From the NCBI GenBank assembly GCA_013813135.1, contig JACCSF010000416.1:1-9238 (forward strand): 9,238 nt of DNA, read 5' to 3'. This DNA is from Thermoleophilaceae bacterium (GTDB taxonomy: Bacteria; Actinomycetota; Thermoleophilia; Solirubrobacterales; Thermoleophilaceae). Both the position numbers and the translations under genes were made by a program. Below the pieces are notes generated by a model. It worked only from the letters and a program-made list of their open reading frames with translations. It did not search any database and was not told the origin of the DNA. Of the stretch, positions 6,340-9,238 are shown in pieces. Positions within the stretch are counted from its first letter, which is position 1. The number at the start of each line of letters is the position of its first letter.

Positions 6340-7428
6340 CTAGGCAGCCGGCGCGTGATCCATCGCCCGCCGCAGGTCTTCGATCAGATCCTCGGCGGCC
6401 TCGATGCCGCAGGAGAGTCGCACCAGGTCGGCCGGCACGGCGGCGGCGGAGTCCTCCACCGACTGGTGGGTCATCGCCTGCGGCACCTCGATCAGGGATT
6501 CGACGCCGCCCAGCGACTCCGCGAGCAGGAAGATCTCGGTGGCCGCGGCAATGCTCGTCGCCCGCGGATGGCGAAACGAGACCATGCCGCCGAAGCCGGG
6601 CCAGCGCACGTCCGCCACCTCGTCGGCGCCGCGCAGGAAGTCGCTGACCGCGCGCCCGTTCTCCGTGTGGGCCGCCACGCGCAGGTGCAGCGTGCGCAGG
6701 CCGCGGTGCACGAGGAAGCAGTCGAGCGGGCCGGGCACCGCGCCTACTGCGTTCTGGATGAAGCGGACCCGCTCGTGCAGGTCGGGGTCGTGCACGATCA
6801 CGGCCCCGCCGACCACGTCGGAATGCCCGCCGAGGTACTTGGTGGCGGAGTGCACCACGGCGTCGGCTCCCAGCTCCAGCGGACGCTGCACCACGGGCGT
6901 GGCGAACGTGTTGTCCACCGCCACCAGCGCGCCGCCCGAGCGCGCCACCACGCCCTCCACGTCCACCACGTTCAACAGCGGGTTGGTGGGGGTCTCGACC
7001 CAGATCAGCGCGGTCTCGTCGCGCACCGCCCGCTCCAGCGCGTCGAGGTCAGTCTGGTCGACCATGTCGTAGGCAACCCCGAAGCGGGTGAGTACCTTGT
7101 CCACCAGCCGATAGGTCCCGCCGTACAGGTCGCGCGGCAGGATCACGTGATCGCCGGCGTTGCAATGCGCAGTCAACAGGGCGTGGGTGGCCGCCATCCC
7201 GCTCGCGAAGCAGGAGCCGGAGCCACCCTCGAGCTCGCCGAGCGCGCGCTCGAGCGCCGCGCGGGTGGGATTTGCGGACCGCGCATAGTCGTAGTCCTCC
7301 ACGAACTGGCCGGGCGCCGGCTGCACGAAGGTCGAGGTCTGGTGGATCGGCGGGATGACCGAGCCGTAGGTGGGATCGGACTCGAGCCCCGCGTGCACCA
7401 CGCGGGTGGCGAAGCGACGGGCGGTCAC
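6340..7428 (-). CDS. MetB/CGL-type PLP enzyme (cystathionine gamma-lyase or gamma-synthase), shortened
   Basis: A 362-residue Cys/Met-metabolism PLP enzyme. The GTG start overlaps the CBS stop (GTGA), so translation is coupled. Visible residues: Tyr48 and Arg50 (YARSANPT), which bind PLP phosphate from the neighbouring subunit; the SGMAAT segment; Asp172 (VDNTFATP); the Schiff-base Lys197 (SATKYLGGHSD); SLGGVESLIEVP at 305-316; and the carboxylate-binding Arg337 (LVRLSCGIE). It is shorter than the usual 380-390 residues because the family stretch between YPG and FGGM, normally about 20 residues with an HPxH motif, is absent: the sequence runs VRWPGFGGMVS (274-284). The adjacent CBS gene favours cystathionine gamma-lyase (cystathionine to cysteine, 2-oxobutyrate and ammonia) over gamma-synthase, but sequence alone does not separate these, and O-acylhomoserine sulfhydrylase is a weaker alternative. 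Confidence 0.88.
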   Translation of the reverse strand: MTARRFATRVVHAGLESDPTYGSVIPPIHQTSTFVQPAPGQFVEDYDYARSANPTRAALERALGELEGGSGSCFASGMAATHALLTAHCNAGDHVILPRDLYGGTYRLVDKVLTRFGVAYDMVDQTDLDALERAVRDETALIWVETPTNPLLNVVDVEGVVARSGGALVAVDNTFATPVVQRPLELGADAVVHSATKYLGGHSDVVGGAVIVHDPDLHERVRFIQNAVGAVPGPLDCFLVHRGLRTLHLRVAAHTENGRAVSDFLRGADEVADVRWPGFGGMVSFRHPRATSIAAATEIFLLAESLGGVESLIEVPQAMTHQSVEDSAAAVPADLVRLSCGIEAAEDLIEDLRRAMDHAPAA

Positions 7429-8819
7429 CGTACCAAGGATTCCAGCAGGTCGGCGCGCGTGAGGATGCCCGCGGCCCGGCCGTCCATGTTCACCAGCAGG
7501 GCCTCGCGCCTGTCTGCGAGCAGCTCGACCGCCTCGCGCACGCCGTCCTCGGCGGCGACGGCGGGGAAGGGCGGCTCCATCACGTCGACGATCTCGGCGC
7601 CGAGCAGCGCCGGGTCATCCATGGCGTGGCGCAGCAGGCCGCGCTCGCTTACGGAGCCAACCACGGTGTGGGGATCCTGGCCCGACACGACCGCGAGCTG
7701 GGATACGCGGTGCTCGTGCAGGAGTGCCACCGCGTCGCGGACCTTCGCGTGCGTCTCGACGGTGAGCAGAGGCGGGATCTCTTCCTCGTCGTGCTTGCGG
7801 CGCAGCACGTCGCCTACGGTCAGCGCCTCTTCGCGCTCGAGGAACCCGTACTGGCGCATCCAGGCGTCGTTGTAGATCTTCGACAGGTAGGAGCGACCGC
7901 CGTCGGGGAGGATGACCGCGACCATCGCGGAGGGGTCGTCCACCTCGCAGGCGACCTGGTAGGCGGCGTAGACCGCGAGGCCGCCCGAGCCGCCGGCGAG
8001 GATGCCCTCGGCCTCCGCGAGCCGGCGGGTCCACACGAACGCGTCCTTGTCCGAGACGGTGATGTAGCGGTCGACTATCGCCGGGTCGTAGGTGTCCGGC
8101 CAGAAGTCCTCGCCGACGCCCTCGACGAGATAGGGCTTCACCCCGTCCTCGCCGCCGGAGTAGATCGAGCCGACCGGGTCGGCCCCCACGATCACGACGT
8201 CCGGGTTCTGCTCGCGCAGGTAGCGCCCGACTCCGGTGATGGTTCCCCCAGTTCCGACGCCGACCACCAGATGGGTGATTTTGCCGCCGGACTGGCGCCA
8301 CAGCTCAGGCCCGGTGGTGAGGTAGTGAGACTCCGGATTTGCGGCGTTGCGGTACTGGTTGGGCTGGAACGCGCCGGGGATCTCGGCCGTCAGGCGGTCC
8401 GCCACGCGGTAGTACGACTCGGGCGAGTCCGGCGGCACCTCGGCCGGCGCGACGACCACCTCGGCGCCGTACGCGCGGAGCAGGTCGATCTTCTCCTTGG
8501 ACATCTTGTCCGGCATGACCGCGATTACGCGGTAACCCTTGAGCGATGCCGCGATGGCAAGCCCGGTACCGGTGTTGCCGCTCGTCGGTTCGACGATCGT
8601 GGCGCCGGGCTTGAGCCGGCCGTCACGCTCCGCGGCCTCGATCAGCGCGAGGGCGACGCGGTCCTTGATCGAGCCACCTGGGTTGAGCGCCTCCACCTTC
8701 GCGACCAACGAAGGCGCCAAGCCCTTGCCGAGCCGGGAGAGCCGCACGAGCGGCGTGTCCCCAACCGCCTCGAGGATGGACTCCTTGATGCCGGACCGCG
8801 TTCCGGAGGCGGTGTCCAT
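7425..8819 (-). CDS. cbs: Cystathionine beta-synthase with C-terminal CBS-domain pair
   Basis: 464 residues from the ATG at 8819, close to the length I recall for the mycobacterial Cbs. The frame is open 22 codons further upstream (to 8885), but that extension has no family similarity and 8819 has a good -10 hexamer just before it. Residues: Schiff-base Lys52 (GGSIKDR), substrate loop PTSGNTG (79-85), phosphate-binding loop GTGGT (189-193). GADPVGSIYSG (212-222) and ILPDGGRSYLSKIYNDAW (303-320) are features of cystathionine beta-synthase rather than of plain cysteine synthases. Two CBS motifs follow (about 333-395 and 407-464), usually sites for adenine-nucleotide or SAM control. The vertebrate haem-binding N-terminus is absent. 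The enzyme condenses serine and homocysteine to cystathionine; O-acetylserine sulfhydrylase activity is the main alternative. Its TGA overlaps the next gene's GTG. Confidence 0.92.
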   Translation of the reverse strand: MDTASGTRSGIKESILEAVGDTPLVRLSRLGKGLAPSLVAKVEALNPGGSIKDRVALALIEAAERDGRLKPGATIVEPTSGNTGTGLAIAASLKGYRVIAVMPDKMSKEKIDLLRAYGAEVVVAPAEVPPDSPESYYRVADRLTAEIPGAFQPNQYRNAANPESHYLTTGPELWRQSGGKITHLVVGVGTGGTITGVGRYLREQNPDVVIVGADPVGSIYSGGEDGVKPYLVEGVGEDFWPDTYDPAIVDRYITVSDKDAFVWTRRLAEAEGILAGGSGGLAVYAAYQVACEVDDPSAMVAVILPDGGRSYLSKIYNDAWMRQYGFLEREEALTVGDVLRRKHDEEEIPPLLTVETHAKVRDAVALLHEHRVSQLAVVSGQDPHTVVGSVSERGLLRHAMDDPALLGAEIVDVMEPPFPAVAAEDGVREAVELLADRREALLVNMDGRAAGILTRADLLESLVR

Positions 8820-8934
8820 GCCACCCACGATAGACGCCCCGAGGAGGGACTCGTACGCAGCCCCTGAGTGACATACGCTGCGCATCGCAACGGTTCGTGC
8901 GGGGATTCTGCGCCAGATGAGGAACAGGGAAGCA
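8820..8934. other. Divergent intergenic region between cbs and the right-edge gene
   Basis: This 115-base gap must hold promoters for both directions. Leftward, the cbs -10 candidate is at 8832-8827. Rightward, TACGCT at 8874-8879 matches TANNNT but has no convincing -35 partner. Purine-rich ribosome-site candidates GAGGA (8919-8923) and AGGGA (8926-8930) precede the ATG at 8935. No riboswitch or clear operator palindrome was recognised. Confidence 0.45.
8827..8832 (-). promoter_or_regulatory. Candidate -10 element of a leaderless cbs promoter
   Basis: On the - strand the hexamer TATCGT (TANNNT class) ends 8 bases before the A of the ATG at 8819. This places transcription start within about 2 bases of the start codon. 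The spacer (GGGTGGC) is too close to act as a Shine-Dalgarno site. No clear -35 box is seen. It is the same arrangement as upstream of ilvC. Inferred from sequence only. Confidence 0.5.
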
Positions 8935-9238
8935 ATGCGTACGCAACGAGCTCACGGGCTTCGCCCGACACGTGGCTTGGGTGCCGGGGCAGCGCTCGCG
9001 CTGGCCCCCCTCCTCGTGCCCGCGGCGACCGCGTCGGCCCAGACCAGCGGCGGCTCGTCCGGCGGGGACGGCGGTCCGTCGTCTGGGCTGCTGCTCGCCG
9101 GAGCGGCGGTCCTGGTGCTGGTCGCGGCACTGGTGGGCTACGGCCTACCGGCCCTGCGACGGCGGCGGGCGAGTAGCGCGGCCGTGCCGATCGTGGAGTC
9201 GCCGCCGGCGCCGTGGCCGATGCCGGCTGGTCCGCGCC
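8935..9238 (+). CDS. Secreted/single-pass membrane protein of unknown function, 5' part
   Basis: The frame is open to the right window edge; 101 codons are visible. The product is not recognised. Residues 1-35 look like a Sec signal peptide: an Arg-rich start, a hydrophobic Ala/Leu core (about 15-31) and an ATASA-Q cleavage site at 35/36. A short Gly/Ser linker (37-50) follows, then a second hydrophobic segment (about 51-74) ended by four Arg residues (75-78), then a Pro/Ala-rich stretch. By the positive-inside rule, a short external N-terminus and a cytoplasmic C-terminal part are predicted. The start at 8935 is preferred because AGGGA lies 4 bases upstream and GAGGA 11 bases upstream. An in-frame ATG at 8917 would add six residues and could be a leaderless start. 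It diverges from cbs, and nothing ties it to that pathway. Confidence 0.65.
   Translation, partial: MRTQRAHGLRPTRGLGAGAALALAPLLVPAATASAQTSGGSSGGDGGPSSGLLLAGAAVLVLVAALVGYGLPALRRRRASSAAVPIVESPPAPWPMPAGPR

Noticed and set aside
5320..8867. Long + strand open frames opposite the HD-GYP, MetB-like and cbs genes (5320-6270, 6355-7875, 7626-8867).
   Set aside because: They mirror the codon structure of clearly coding - strand genes and have no recognisable motif.
8820..8885. 22-residue N-terminal extension of cbs.
   Set aside because: It crosses the candidate promoter, has no family similarity, and the length from 8819 already matches known Cbs proteins.

Overview
This is a GC-rich, gene-dense stretch of core biosynthetic DNA, most likely from an actinobacterium. 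The KARI, SerA, CBS and MetB-like proteins all resemble actinobacterial versions. A Thermoleophilia-type lineage (Solirubrobacterales or Gaiellales) is my best guess, from overall style only. There are no RNA genes, mobile elements, CRISPR arrays or intergenic gaps above about 120 bases.

Layout. On the + strand: the 3' part of a MenE-type acyl-CoA synthetase (1-966); then a tightly packed ilvC (1001-1990), class V aminotransferase (1990-3174) and serA (3176-4771). The ilvC start has no Shine-Dalgarno sequence but has a -10-like hexamer just upstream, which suggests a leaderless transcript. On the - strand, converging on serA, is a second cluster read from right to left: cystathionine beta-synthase with a C-terminal CBS-domain pair (8819-7425), a MetB/CGL-type PLP enzyme (7428-6340) and a membrane HD-GYP protein (6315-4768). 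serA and the HD-GYP gene end inside the same CTAG tetranucleotide. At the right edge, divergent from the CBS gene, begins an unidentified secreted or membrane protein (8935 to past the window end).

How the genes fit together. SerA plus the adjacent aminotransferase could make L-serine, with the aminotransferase possibly doing the SerC step. CBS condenses serine with homocysteine to cystathionine, and the MetB/CGL-type enzyme could cleave it to cysteine. The two convergent clusters can therefore be read as one serine-to-cysteine route, with IlvC (valine/isoleucine/leucine) riding with serA. MenE is menaquinone synthesis. The HD-GYP protein is the odd member: predicted cyclic-di-GMP phosphodiesterase residues are intact, but it carries a third membrane segment and a roughly 140-residue low-complexity tail.

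I see no clearly new multi-gene system. The points most worth checking are the HD-GYP tail and its operon context, the class V aminotransferase as a SerC substitute, an apparent internal deletion of about 20 residues in the MetB/CGL-like enzyme, and the two leaderless promoters.
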